DNA of 64,000 bases from Baylisascaris procyonis (taxonomy: Eukaryota > Nematoda > Chromadorea > Rhabditida > Ascarididae), in contig JAZARR010000078.1 of the NCBI GenBank assembly GCA_037389465.1, positions 744,001 to 808,000 of the forward strand, read 5' to 3'. The translations under genes were made by a program, and so were the position numbers. A model generated the notes under the pieces. It did not search any database, was not told where the DNA came from, and saw only the letters and a list, made by a program, of their open reading frames with translations. Position 1 is the stretch's first letter. Each line of letters starts with the position of its first letter. Shown here in pieces: positions 1 to 12,570 of the stretch.

Positions 1-56
1 GCATCTTAAGGCAACGACAATCATCATGCTCATTCGATATTCTTGTGAAATCATTT

Positions 57-123
57 AGGGGGGGGTGGGGTGGGGGGGGGGGGCAGGGGAAGGGAGGGAA
101 GGGAGGGAGAGAAGGGGAAGGCT
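57..123 (+). repeat. G-rich purine tract, quadruplex-capable
   Basis: About 67 bases are almost entirely purine, with several runs of three or more G separated by one to three bases. The first half is nearly pure G with two T interruptions; the second half alternates G runs with A. At least four G runs lie close enough to form a G-quadruplex on the plus strand. The open frames starting in it are low-complexity artefacts. Confidence 0.8.
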
Positions 124-1150
124 GGGAGAGAAGATGGTCGGTTTAAATTTTTTCACGCAAGTGGGAATAAATTTGACCTATGTTTTCATCATACTAGTAT
201 CAAATCTGTGCTTTCCAACATTACTTACGACAGCCGATTATTTGAAATTTTCCAATGGCATTCAACACGTGCTGCGCGATTTAAACTTTTTGCAACTTGT
301 CTTAATTTTCGGCACCTTTATGCGGAACACCACCATTTTTAGCTTTCAGGCTAAGCTTCTCGTAAAATGGGAGTTTGATCGCTGCGAGTTCACCTTGCTG
401 CTAGCTAAACTGTTACTACTCTTGCTTGACAGGATGTGGCATTGATTTCCAGCCATTCTTTTTGCCTCAATATGGCGTTATTATTGAGGATAACTATTTG
501 TAGAAATGTACAATCGTTGACGACTATCGTATTCCCAAGGAGCATATCAACGGAATCTACGATATGGGTATCGTCAGCCTCAATATTGCACAGGAAGTGC
601 ATAAGAAAACATGCAGCTAAGAATTCATTCAAAGAAGTGATTCTTTCCCATTAACATAAACTTCCTTCTTGCAGACTTTTTTAACAAGCACTCCATTTGT
701 TTAATCTTATTGCATTTACACTGCATGTTGAAATGTTGCATTTATCGAAATGCAATGCAATAAATATTTTGTATGCGTCTGTTGTACAGTTTATAAAGAC
801 TGAGTTCACTGGAAATGTTTCATCTATGGCCAAACAAACGCAAAAACATTTCAGAAAAAAATGATATCTTGAAGGAAATTCCACTTGCAATAATTTACTA
901 GCGAAAAGCAATTTCGCCGCATATGCGATCTTTGCAAATCTGGTGTGCATGGATCTAGGTTAATATGACTGAAAACTTTGAATAAATCACTTTAATGAAC
1001 CGTTATCTCCAATAAGCGAACAATCCATGCCTTAATGCAATACTGTCTTCAATACAAGTTGACCCAAACTTCTTACACAAGCTTTATTGTGCCATATAAC
1101 GAAGCGATTTACGGAGTTTTTGTTTACTTGTTTGTGGGCATAAAAGGAGC
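124..1150. other. No gene recognised
   Basis: Short frames of 70-126 codons occur on both strands, with no recognisable domain, no convincing splice-site pair and AT-rich composition. I see nothing functional here. Confidence 0.5.
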
Positions 1151-2110
1151 CTTTGGGTTAAATTATATCCCCAAAATGGCCTCCATCTGCCTTATTGCAG
1201 GCTCACGATGGTGTTCGGTAGTTGTCCACTTTTTTCGGCAGGTCAGTTGAGATTTGATTCCAGGTGTGCTTTAACGACTGTTTCATGCCGCTGGTGGATG
1301 GTTTGAGGGCGAGCATATGTCTCTTGATTGCTTTGAAAACATTATTAGAGGGGATTGAGGCTGGGCAAATATGGGGTCAGCCATTCCTGAACTGAAATGA
1401 AGTCGAAGCAATGAATTCGGCAGGAGTCTTGAACTCGCCTTGTCTTGTGAGCCAGCCAGAATCCTGTTAAAACGCTGATGCTGGCTCTCGAAGCGTTTCT
1501 TGTTCCAAGATAGCCCCACATCCTCCAGAATGCGTCTGTGCTAAACGACAAGTTGAGGAGCGTTTTGTTTAAACCTCCAAGTTGGGAAGAGATTTGCACT
1601 TGCGCCAGGCCTTCAAAAGCGTTTTGTCTTCACTCGTAATTCTAAGCCAAACTATGAGTTACTTCGACATTTAAATTTATTTGACGACCTTGCCGGCGCC
1701 AGAAATTTCCAGGGTCCATGCCCCACTATTCTGGAGGTTGTGCCCTTGCTCAATCGTGAAAAGTTTTTAGTCGGAAAAGAGGATCTTTTAATGAAGATTT
1801 TTGCACATCGATCATCAGCAACTTGTCTCTGGCGAGCTACTTTCTAAAGAGATGGACTCCATGCAGTTTGTGCGGCTTTCTTTTGAGGCCATTTTTCAAA
1901 CAACGACAAACCGAATTGCATGCAATTCTGAGTCTTCGAATTCAACTTTCCACTTTCACTGGTGGTCATCGTAGTGGACGAACACCCACTTCGATGGTGG
2001 TCTTCAATACTTTTGTCTTCCCGATAATGTCTGAAAGCAAAAGAAATCATGCTGTTACTTTCATCAAGTTGCTGATCTATGAAATTCGTCATTCCTTATG
2101 AATCCTCGTA
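1150..2110 (-). pseudogene. Decayed mariner-type DNA transposase
   Basis: Read on the minus strand, broken frames follow the order of a Tc1/mariner-superfamily transposase. Near 2000 is a helix-turn-helix-end motif resembling the family's SLED-x-RSGRPS block (seen as SIEDHHRSGCSSTT). Around 1370-1430 is a catalytic-domain block, DFISVQEWLTPYLPSLNPL, matching the family pattern DFISxxxWPPxSPDLNPLDY. Near 1165-1205, after an in-frame stop, comes ACNKADGGHFG, matching the typical C-terminus (AxxKAKGGHFE). The order is correct and spans about 950 bp, close to a full transposase. Stops and frame changes between blocks show it is dead. No terminal inverted repeats were identified, so the element limits are approximate. 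Confidence 0.85.
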
Positions 2111-3050
2111 ATGACCAACTTCCGATTCACCTGCATCTTCTTTGAATGCAAGTTTATAAGCTAAATAGTTTTCACAGCAATGTTTCTTTCGATATGATAC
2201 GAGCTACAGTGATTCAAGCACCTGAAAAATGTGCACTAAAAAGTTGGGCTTTTTGCAGTAGCAATAAAAAAAAATAACCTGGTATTTGCGCAACAGCTCT
2301 CCGATCACCTTGAAAACGGTCTTTTTTACACGTATGGAAGTAAAGTATTGGTCTATGTTAAAATGTTGCCAGCAAGAATAATTCTGCTCCAGCTACTTCC
2401 CTTAAAATTTAGAAGAAGGCTTAGAGCTTCATTCGAGCCCTGAGTAATGCAACCACTGCGTGATTGACAACAGATGCAATTGAGCAACGCCATTAGTTGC
2501 TTCTTAGAGGCCATTAGAAAGCAAAAATTCTTTCGATGTAACATCTGTCAAACTTAATGTAGACCTGAGACTCGAACTGTATTCGAAGATGTACCATGAA
2601 GTATTTGATATCATTGCGGAGATGTTTTCATCCATTTCTCGCACTGCTTTAGATTGAAAGTCAGGCATCAACCGGGATAATAGAACAATCGTGGGTGAAT
2701 ATGCTGAAAGAGTAGAGGTTAAATATTGTGAATATGAAGCGATCTTTACAAAGGGGAATTTATATGTAGTACTGTATAGCATTTTCGTTGCTTTCCCGGG
2801 TAGAAAATATTGTTTCCTGATTGCTTTTGCAAAAAAAAGTGTTGAAAAAGACTGTTTTTCTTCGACGGGCTTTGTTCTGATGGGAAGGATGGCGATGTTT
2901 CAAAATTTCTGCTTTTCGGGACATTACAGATAAAATTTGCCCGAGTGGATCATTTGAAAAGACTGCAAGTATCTGACAAAAGCATTCTGCTGTGTCGGCA
3001 GCCAGCTTGCCCAGGCAGAAGCAAAGAGGTGCTTTGGCACTGCCGCGGTG
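2111..3050. other. No gene recognised between two transposon remnants
   Basis: Frames here are short and overlap on both strands. The longest, a 135-codon minus-strand frame at 2760-3167, is partly antisense to the transposon fragment that follows and shows no domain. Confidence 0.4.
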
Positions 3051-3059
3051 TGCGAGGCC

Positions 3060-3430
3060 TACAAGGTGTTTTGGTGCGCGTTTGACAGGAAATTTCGATG
3101 GTGTTAAAGCTTTGCTGGATGCCTTGGAGCACGAAGAATGTGACTGGGAAGTAATTGAAATTTGCAAGCTGCTAGCATTTTGTGGAACGTTTTCAGGGCG
3201 GTTCCACCAAATTCCCTGCTATCTTTGCCGTTGGAATAACAAAAACACCAAGGCATATTGCAACAGGTCGGATTTGCCATAGTGGAATACTGTTCACAGA
3301 GAAACGAAGAGGAAAAACTTCAGTAGGGAGCCACTTGCAAATCTCTACCGATACTGTAACTACATCAGGTTTAGGTTATTTGCAACATTTTGTGATAGAC
3401 CTGATAGAACACGGCACAGTGTTCGCTCTT
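3060..3430 (+). pseudogene. Decayed fragment of a transposon-associated conserved protein
   Basis: The plus-strand frame at 3096-3282 reads GVKALLDALEHEECDWEV, then a frame change, then FHQIPCYLCRWNNKNTKAY. This matches a block common in invertebrate repetitive proteins: N-V-K-x-LL-x-x-L, then W-x-V-x-x-D-x-K, then G-L-Q-G-G-(F/Y)-T-K-(F/Y)-x-C-(F/Y)-L-C-x-W-(D/N)-S-R. The conserved GG(F/Y)TK(F/Y) part is recovered only in the adjacent frame (FQGGSTKFP at about 3195), so there is a frameshift. A further piece near 3330-3350, REPLAN, corresponds to the family's EPL block. I know the family from its recurrence in many invertebrate genomes but not a formal name for it. Clearly non-functional. 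Confidence 0.72.
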
Positions 3431-3515
3431 TGGCGAGTGTACTACAAAAATATACTCACTTTTATTCATAAGTGATTTATTTCCTGAGTTTATCGCAACC
3501 AAAAAGGGTATAATT

Positions 3516-3540
3516 GCCTATTTTCTCTTTGAAAATAGGC
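3516..3540. repeat. Perfect 10-bp inverted repeat with 5-base loop
   Basis: The arms GCCTATTTTC (3516-3525) and GAAAATAGGC (3531-3540) are exact reverse complements around a TCTTT loop. It lies just past the transposon fragment. No T-tract or partner gene suggests a job. Confidence 0.6.
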
Positions 3541-5423
3541 CATTTTCCACTGTGTTGGTTATAGAAGCAAAGTTTGAAGGGAATAATGGCCATTTTTTGA
3601 ACTCTGTAGGTATAAACAACCATAAAATAACACTTGCTTCTCAGGAGCAAGAACAGCGTTAACCAATTGTGCACGTTATGATGTCTCTGTTTAGCTAGGC
3701 GAATAGAAGATGATATACAATGCTTAATGAACAGATCTCCTAATAGCCTTGAAAATATCTTTTGAATAGGCGCATGATAGAAACAACGAGTTTTCGGATA
3801 TGTTAATGCAGTTACAGCCACAACAGCGAATATAGCAATACAAAGGCAAGCAAAATTTTTATAGTTTCCTTTTGCAGAAATTAAAAACAATCGTGCATGC
3901 AAATAAACATAAACGAGTGCAGCAAGAACAACGAACCACCTTTAAAAACTTTTGCTTCAGTTGAGTGAGGAAAGCAATCTTCGTAGTTTCACTGATCGAA
4001 AATGTTTGGCGCTGATATCGATTTTAGCACTTTCAAGTCTATCATGCCGACCGATTGCGCACAGCTGGTTACACGGGCTATCTTCGTTGTTCGACCAACC
4101 AGGCGATGACCTGTCGCCGTAGAATGTTTTAAATCCTTCAGTCATAATTAGGTGATTTCAATTTACTCGACCTCGTGCAGAAAATAAATCTTTGATGCGA
4201 GAAGCCGGTGTGAGGCAGCCATTTGTGAGCTAGAAATGTCACTGAACGTCAAAAGTTTCAGACCTCATGCCAAGAGTACTGGGACAAGCGATTTCTCCGC
4301 TTTGGAATATGCAGATGTAAAACGAAAAGCGGAAGGCTAATGTACTGCTTTCCTAAAAGTTTATTGGAGCAGCGTAATCCCTAGGATATTTCATTGTAAA
4401 TTTATCAGCGAGGTTTCATTTTGTAACGCCATTGCTGCTGCCTTGTGCTGCTCACACGTAGCACGTACTTCGTGTTTTTTCACCTCTTATCATGTATTCG
4501 ATATCGCGCCTTGAAATTTCTGTGTGTTACAACTGTTTACAACACCATGCACATTTCAATCATCCTGTTTTATAAACAACGGCATCCATCGGGTCCGTTC
4601 ACTAGAATCAGATGCTTAAGGGGCCATGTGCGAAGAAGTGCTTCGAAATATAAGAGAGGAAGACTATTGCGAAGCCTGGAAAAAATCTTAACTGGCCAGA
4701 ATGTTCCATTGGCTTGACAGAGAGGGAATTTAATGGAGTAGAAAATCGTGAAGTTTGAGATGATGTCTAATATAAACTAAACTTTTCCGCTTTATGCAAT
4801 TAATAAGGAGTGAATTATTTAACACTTTCATAAGCAACAAGTTAGAAAAAAGAAGCCGCTAATGATGAATAAAATTTGCAGCAAAAACCATTTCAATGAC
4901 ACCATCAGGCAACGATTTCTTACCACCACATCGAAATTGCTGAAAATTTTTTACATGCGAAAAGTCTGTGACTAAACAGATGGGGAAGTTGTTCATTTTT
5001 AAGTTTCATTTTCAGCTTTCAGATTGAGAATATTGTTGATCATTCTGTGGATTGCAAGTATAGCTCTTTTAAGTACTTTTATGAGTAGCAACCTCGAATC
5101 CTGCATACACATCTTCTTCAGTATGCAAAGCAAAAATCAAGCTTTAGTTGTGCTATAATTGCAATCTTTCGGCAAATCCACTATTTTGGATCTTCCTCTT
5201 ACACTTCCACCCTCATATGTTTTAATTATTGTACACTAAAATTCGCTGAATGAGCTCAAAGTCAATTCATTTTGATCATCAACTCCCCATTTCCTCTTAG
5301 TTTACACAACCAAGGTTATAAATATGTATACATATAGATTATATATGAATATATATAGTTTATTTAATTATTTGGTTTCATTCATTCACTTTATTTATTT
5401 ATTTCGCATCGGATCCTTGAAAA

Positions 5424-5424
<1 letters not shown>
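3541..5424. other. No gene recognised
   Basis: A 141-codon minus-strand frame (3477-3902) contains one hydrophobic stretch but no recognisable domain or supporting splice sites. The remainder is AT-rich with short chance frames. Confidence 0.4.

Positions 5425-5494
<70 letters not shown>
5425..5494. repeat. (TA)n microsatellite, about 70 bp
   Basis: Uninterrupted alternating TA. The frames reading Tyr-Ile repeats across it are artefacts. Confidence 0.97.
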
Positions 5495-5497
<3 letters not shown>

Positions 5498-8400
5498 CTC
5501 ATATTTTATTTATCTTATTAATATGGACCGAGGCGAAAAGTCGAAATTTTTTAATTCGCGTGGTGCACATATCGCGTGCATAATTTCGAACTAAAGTAGT
5601 GTCTAAAGTTAGGCGTAAAATATTGCAAGAATTAGTGCTGAGTCTTTCCATTTTTTTACATAAGGACAGAGATAAAAGTAAGAAGAGCAAGGAGTGCTGG
5701 GACCTCCTTATTGTTTTACACTCGATTTTTGTTCCTTTCGGCCGAAAAGTTCCACCTGCGTTTGAGTCAACTCTAAACGGTGTAGTTACACCGAATCAAC
5801 ACCAGTATAATTTTCGATCATCTACCACTCGGCATGCAGCGAATGAGTCAATTTGCCGACAAAAGATAGAGCAGTCCTACCAGGTCGTATTCTAAAAGAC
5901 GTTGCTTTCAGCCTGACATGTTGCACATTGAATTTATGCTTCCCAACATTTGAAGAACGGCGAAAGCGCGCAATTTTTTTCAAGGGTTCACTTCCGCAAG
6001 GTCATCGCAGCTTGAGAATAATTTAAGATGACCTTATTTGTTGAATGGAAGGAGGAAGGGTTTCAATGAACTGAAGTGTTTATCGGTCTTTTATCTCTGC
6101 AACGAAAATGTGGCCGATTGCGGCAAAATCCTTATGGCTCGACGAGTAACAGCAGCGAAAAGCGAAGACCAATGACGTGATACATCGCAACGAGCGCATA
6201 TGGGCAATTAGACGAAAGCAGTAAAGGAAAAAAAGCGCACAGTGTTGAGAGATTAGCGAATGGATGTTGTCATAAATAGAGAGAAGGGTCCGCGAATTGG
6301 CTTTATGGGTACGCGAGGAGGAAAGCGGATCAACACAGCTACTGATGCCAGATTATCGCTAATTCGTCTCAGCGCTGCAGTTCTCATTTAATGCGCACAC
6401 ATCAACTCTCATGGAGCAATATTCACTCACTGACCTGCAAAGAAATAATGTCAGAGACGTCCATCACTAGTAGATCGCCTAAATAATTTTAAATTGATAC
6501 TGCCAAAAATGGATTCGCATCTTGAAACTAATAATGAGAGAATACGGTAAGCATCTTTTAATGAGAATAAGAAGTCAGCAAGAACACTCTTTCTAGAATA
6601 CTGAATAAGCACTCTTGTTGAGCATTTTTGATTACTCCGGATTGAATATATGAAGAGTGCTCTATAATAGGACATCAGCGTACAATATACGTTCTACGCA
6701 AGTGCTCATTGCGTTTACGTTGCAAACCTGTTCAATATACAGTCTGCAACTCTAAAGGTATTCATGGAAATCTTTGAAATTGCCAATTCAAACTTCTGTT
6801 AGTGCAAACTTTGCGTTCAAGTCACTGATTGCTCTAACTGGTCATTCAATTGTAAGAGCCTTGCTTGTTATACGAATATCTTTTATTAATCAATGTAATC
6901 AGCAGTTCTCTTTCATGAGATGATTCATTGTCACTTAATCGGATAAGAGTGTAATTAAGTACGCCGCATTGCATATGTATAATTCGACAGTAATAGAAGA
7001 GCCAAATATCGTTTGGATGCTCATAAATATCTTTCACACTCTGAATTTCTTACAAAACCATTGACTGGGCTCTGAAAGCAAATCAGCATGTAGTGATTAA
7101 ATCATCGAGCAATAATGTGGTTAAGAGATAAGCACGTATATGCGCACCTATGAACATTTTAGAAAAAAATAAGATGAGCATAAAATAGAAATCAGAACGA
7201 AACATTCCGAATTTGAAAATGTTATGCATTGACGAATAAATCAACGTGTAAAGTAAATTACACTTTATGGGCAGCAAAGAAGGTTGCAAAAAAGTTCTAA
7301 TATTTCCAAATATCGCTCTTAGGGCCGTGAGCAATCGGGAAATGCGGAAACTTTCTGCGCTTTAATAATCACCCCTATATTCGCTCTTAGTGATTAGTAA
7401 TGACTACCTTCAACATCAGTTCCATGCCTTGCAAAATTCTTTTGGAATTATGGGATTTGCCAATGCGTTTCTTCATTTATTTTTGTTTATTTTTCCACAT
7501 TGCGATTTCCATCAACGTATGTAGCAGCAAGAAACGTTTAAAGCACACTAGAAAAATTGCTCTTTACATGTGAAATGCCATAAAATGCCCTGTAGGATTG
7601 TGTGTTATGTGTGTTTGTGTGCCCGGCAGTCTTAACTCAGAAACGATTGAAGCTAGAGTTGCAAATTTTGGCGAGTAAAAGTTGGAACAATATATTGTAG
7701 ATATCAACCTCCAACTTGACTCAACAAATTTTAGATCGGCTAAAGAAATTTAAGTGCGAAGAAATTACACTATTTTGTGATAAATTGGGTCTAAAAGCGC
7801 TCAGAAAAACGAATTCCTCACAAGAGATTCGCTGAAGCGATCGTCTTCCATTCTAACGTCGGTGGCGAATATTTTACTATTTATTGGCAAATTAATGGCA
7901 CTGGTCGGTATGATTATCGAAATCCCTAAAACGCGATACTAGTGATCCGCCGAGCATATTTTTCCACCTTTTTTGTTTCGAACAAAGAACACTTCTTTCT
8001 CGCTAATGAAAACTCCCCTTCTGCGTCTCTGAAAAGGATTCCCCCTCAGAATTCTCCCTCATACAGGCGTCAACTTCTCTATAGAATTCGATGAAAATGA
8101 ACTGCAATCGGTTTGCGTATCCGATTTCGGCGTCGGGTGAGTAACGATAACTTCTATGGCGTTTGAACAACGCGGTAAGCGATGCATGTTAATCGCGCAA
8201 TTGTGCTCGTTTCTTGTATGCAATTGAGTGATGCATCAACGTCATTACTACTGTATTCGGGTTTGATGATGCACCAACAGCAACACATTAACCTAATTGA
8301 GTGCGAACGTTAGCGCTTACCGTAACCAAGGTGACGAGGCGTTACTAGCGAAAAGACACCCTATAAAATCGCCTAGTGGCAACGACGATGATGAAAACAT

Positions 8401-11400
8401 CCAAAGATATTGTGCTATTATGCACATTTGTTCATATTAAGAAAATGTATTATTGAGAGAGAATTTTTTGCTAAGAACGCTTACCAACGACCGAAAGGCT
8501 TCCAATCAGAAAGCTCACGTAAACGATGGTCAGGTTTATTTGATTTATAGCATGGAAAATGATGTCTTCTGAGTTTAACACGAGCATTTTAAGTAGCTCA
8601 AAGAAAAGACATGCAAATCGTTTCTTTCCAAATGCCTTAGCTGGTATTTAATGACGCAGTTTGGAGTTTATCTGTGCAAATATTACCTGCACTGGTTGGA
8701 AAAAAATGGGGCAAAATCAAACCATCGAGTCTAAATGAGCGTTTTTTTTTTTTTTTTGATGACGAACTTGTCTTCATATTAAGAAAGTTACACTCGTTCA
8801 AACTTAAACCAGATTGAAGTCCAAAAGAAAAACTGCAGGGATCACATACTACTTGCATTCTTGAATGTGCTTATTCTTTCCAATGATATATTAGCTGTTG
8901 TTTCTTAAGTTGCCCTCGATTACAGCACCATTAATGCAGTCTGATAGAACATCTAAAACTCTTAATATTAATCCAAACGAATTCAACTCGAAGTCATAGC
9001 AGAAGAGCGCACCCCAACGAAACAGCTCTATCAACTAATAAAAAATTCGCTCAGCTCACCTGCTCGACTTTCTTTATTTGACTTCGAAAACTACTTCCCA
9101 TACAAAACTTTATCGTTTCAAAACAAAGTTCTGATACGATTCAGTAAAACATGGAAATTTTTTCCTTGTTATGCCTACTGACAGCCCCTCTCATTCAACT
9201 GACTAGAGGCTATCACTCTTATGCTAAAAAAGAATATCGACACCGAGAGCACGATCAACAGCATCAATGAAGAGATAAGTGGATCGGTTAACGCCGAGTG
9301 GAAAAAATGGCGCCATAGCAAGGCAAGTGTCAGGGTGGCGCCCTCATGAGTTGCCACTAAATTTACCGTATATCCGCTGAGCACATTTTTTTCGCGCACT
9401 TAGAATTAATCGGCCGCACCGAATCGCATTAACAATACGGCCCATTCTCGTTTCCGATTGTTGTGTTGGTCACAAATCAAAGGTATGTTCTTCGGTACTT
9501 ACATTCCACCGCCACACTATTTTTGCACCCTTCTACCTGCACTCGCAGCCAGTAACTCAATCAGCAGAAACATTTTGCTCCTCGAATGCTGCATATTAGA
9601 TGGTTCTTTTCGATCAGACGAAAAGGATGAGCCGAGAGGAAAGAAAGGAGGCAGATAAATTTCCCCGTGTTTTCGCCAGGCGCATGTTCATATTGTTATA
9701 AGAATATTTTGAAAAAATTCCTCTCAGCTTATAGAAATAAGTAAAAGACCTTAGGGAAATTTAACTGCACTTATAAACGACTAAAAAAGCCGAAGCCAAG
9801 GCCCAAATAACTTTAAACTTTTAAGAGAAATTTACGAAGGGATGAGATATTGGGTCATTCTTTTGCGTATAAATGCTTTTGTGTAACTTTCTCAAAATGT
9901 CACTCTGTGGTGCTGTGTTATAAGTGCAGTTGAAATTCATCGTGCCATAAACACTGTATTATGCCATTGCACAATTTGTTATAGACGAAAGATGTGGGCT
10001 TTCAAATAAAACATATACAAGACTTATGTGCTACGTCACAATGTCTGGAAAATATTTTGCACCCTACAAATAAAAAAGGCGAATACATGGCGGTCTTCAA
10101 GCCTCATTTCGATATAAACACCCTATGGTATGACGATATAAGTAACATGCTGAATGCATTTGTATTTCCTCCAATGGTTACATGAATGAAAAGGAGGAAG
10201 TGCAGTGTCATTCTTTTAAACGAGGTTTCAGCTGCATCTTCACCGATGATATTACATCGATCTGGTTCACTTCATGTGAGGAATACCGAATAAGAGTTGT
10301 TAATGCGAACGAACATAACGATGAACAGAAGCACAGTATTGTGCTTTTCTGTTTTGTAGCATACATTTATGGCTTTTCGTATAGCTCGCTATAATCATCC
10401 AATAGATTATTGGGGATTATTGCTAGCACATGTCTGGCAGTGGTCAACACTTCTTAGCTGCATTTGTAAACAACAATGATGAGTGTTATACTAATCGCCA
10501 AGATACATTCATAAGCATTTTTGCTTCACTTTTTTCTACATTCAAAGATCATTTTTAAGCTCATCTATTTTAAAATTTTCTGTACTAAACAGTATGCCAA
10601 ATATTAAAATTTATGTTGAGTGAAAAAAGAGGATGAAAAGAACATAGAAGGAGAAATGCTCCTCATCTCAATGAAGGTTGCATAGAGGGAGGATAATACG
10701 ACTCAATGTTTTCTTGATCATATCAAACATTATTTCAACTTCCTCTTAGTGTATTCCACTTTTGTTTCTAAAAAGTGAATATAGTACCTATCCGATGTCA
10801 TGACTCTAACCTTTATAAAGTTCTTCTTGTTGTTCCATGATGGATTAAATTCTTCTGTTTATTATTTTCTAGTGAGAGATGTGTGACGCTGAAAGTTTAG
10901 CTTTTCGATTCCCTGCAATAACAGCAATCGATCTATGCTTGACTTAACACTTGTGTAGCTGTCGCCCTTTGTTTGTCAAACTCCTCAAATCAATTTTTTT
11001 TCTTAACTCAACGGTCCTTGTAATTTTACGACGCAATAAGGGCAACGAGTTATCGAAACCACAAGCGTGCTTTTCTATGCAAAGAAACAAATCCTTCACT
11101 CGTATTTTCTTTTTTTTTTTGCGCTGTATTGATATGAATTATTCGAATTTTCTTCACTGAGCTGAGCAACACTTCGTTTGTCGATAAATTATTCATAGAT
11201 AGCTGAGTTTGTCAAAAATTTTTCAACAATGCAAAAAATATCGAAACAAACAATGTAAAGTTAACATTGACAATTTAGTAATATTAGACTAATAAAAATT
11301 ATTATTCGAGTTGAAACGATACTTAAATAAGTGATTTCCAAGTGGCTTTTCTTTTTTAACGATTTTACGGTTTATTCATCGCGGAATTGTTTCATGCAAT

Positions 11401-12198
11401 CACCTTATTCAGAAACTCATCGTTTATGAATCATCAATCAAATGCACTACTGCGAAGCACCTCCACGCCTATTCAAATTGACGTTAGGAGATCTTATAAA
11501 TTAAATATGGCCAAACTAATTCTTAAAAGAAGGTATGAAGAAGTGTTTCCATCACACATCAAACAACTGCACATTTCTTTTCGTGTAAACACAAACCAGA
11601 AGGAAACTACTAATTACGGATGAATAATTAGAGGCTTTCAAAAATATTGGAGAGAGACTTTTTCATAGTCAATTGCTTGGACGATTGATTTAAAAAATTC
11701 ATATCAATGAAATCTTTCAGGATTTTTTAGGAAGTAGAGAATTGAGCAAACGCTTGCCTCATAATTACGATATTCAATAAGTGAAACAAACTCGAGTAAT
11801 GTAGTCGTTATTTTTGTTTTCATAGTCCTTTAGATCATGTACTGAAATAAAATCTTCGAACCTTATAGTGTTGCTTTCTGCCCGTAGAATTATTCATTAA
11901 CTAGCCCCAACAAACTGCCGCATGGACACGGTGATCGGTCACGTAAACTAATATGATGTTTCAGTTGAATTAAAACACTAAAATGAAAGAATGCTTTATT
12001 GAAAGCGCTAAATCAGGAAACATTCCTTTTCTCAGAAGACGATCTCTCACTGAAATGATGCTTTAAAAAATGAATGCAAAGACCTCTGCCAATGTACACT
12101 CATGAAGCCAATAAACGCAATATATGTAATAAATTAGAAAAATCTGCTACAACAAACAGCGACTGTTTAGCGGCGACAAATTAGACCTATACATATTT
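5495..12198. other. Long gene-free stretch
   Basis: About 6.7 kb of AT-rich sequence. All open frames are under about 100 codons, mutually overlapping and without known motifs. Around 8320-8370 a GTAACC/GGTGAC palindromic pair is followed by TATAAAA, which could be promoter-like, but no exon follows. An AATAAA signal on the minus strand (TTTATT at about 11995 on plus) could serve the zinc-finger gene that ends at 12571. Confidence 0.45.
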
Positions 12199-12414
12199 AC
12201 CCAAAAGTTCGTGCATAAACTGCAACTAAAACGTTGGAAAAATAGCGAACAACTTCCGGCTTTGATTGCAACCCTAGTGAGGAAGATGAAGGCCATATAA
12301 AGATGTGAATAAATTAAACGGATCCGCGCCTTATGGCCACAGGCAAATAAACCAAAACTTCTTCAAACGTTTCCGTTTGGGGATAAAATAAGGTTGGTGC
12401 AAGAACTTCTGGGT
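12199..12414. mobile_element. Possible MITE with 17-bp terminal inverted repeats
   Basis: The left arm at 12199-12215 (ACCCAAAAGTTCGTGCA) and the reverse complement of 12398-12414 (ACCCAGAAGTTCTTGCA) match at 15 of 17 positions and enclose about 216 bp. The sequence AGGTTGGTGCAAGAACTTCT at 12391-12410 also resembles mariner-type ends. It lies 150 bp beyond the stop codon of the zinc-finger gene, in its likely 3' untranslated region or flank. The boundaries are uncertain. Confidence 0.4.
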
Positions 12415-12570
12415 CACCTTATAAAGTAGCTGTACGAAATGGACAGTCATCAGTTGGCCAGCCTCTCCAGCAATTCTACTCGTTTATGAAAAACATGTCG
12501 AAAGATTTAACGCATTGGAATGTGCTAATTCAAGAGGTGTTTTGAAACCAAAGAAACTCCATTTGAGCTG

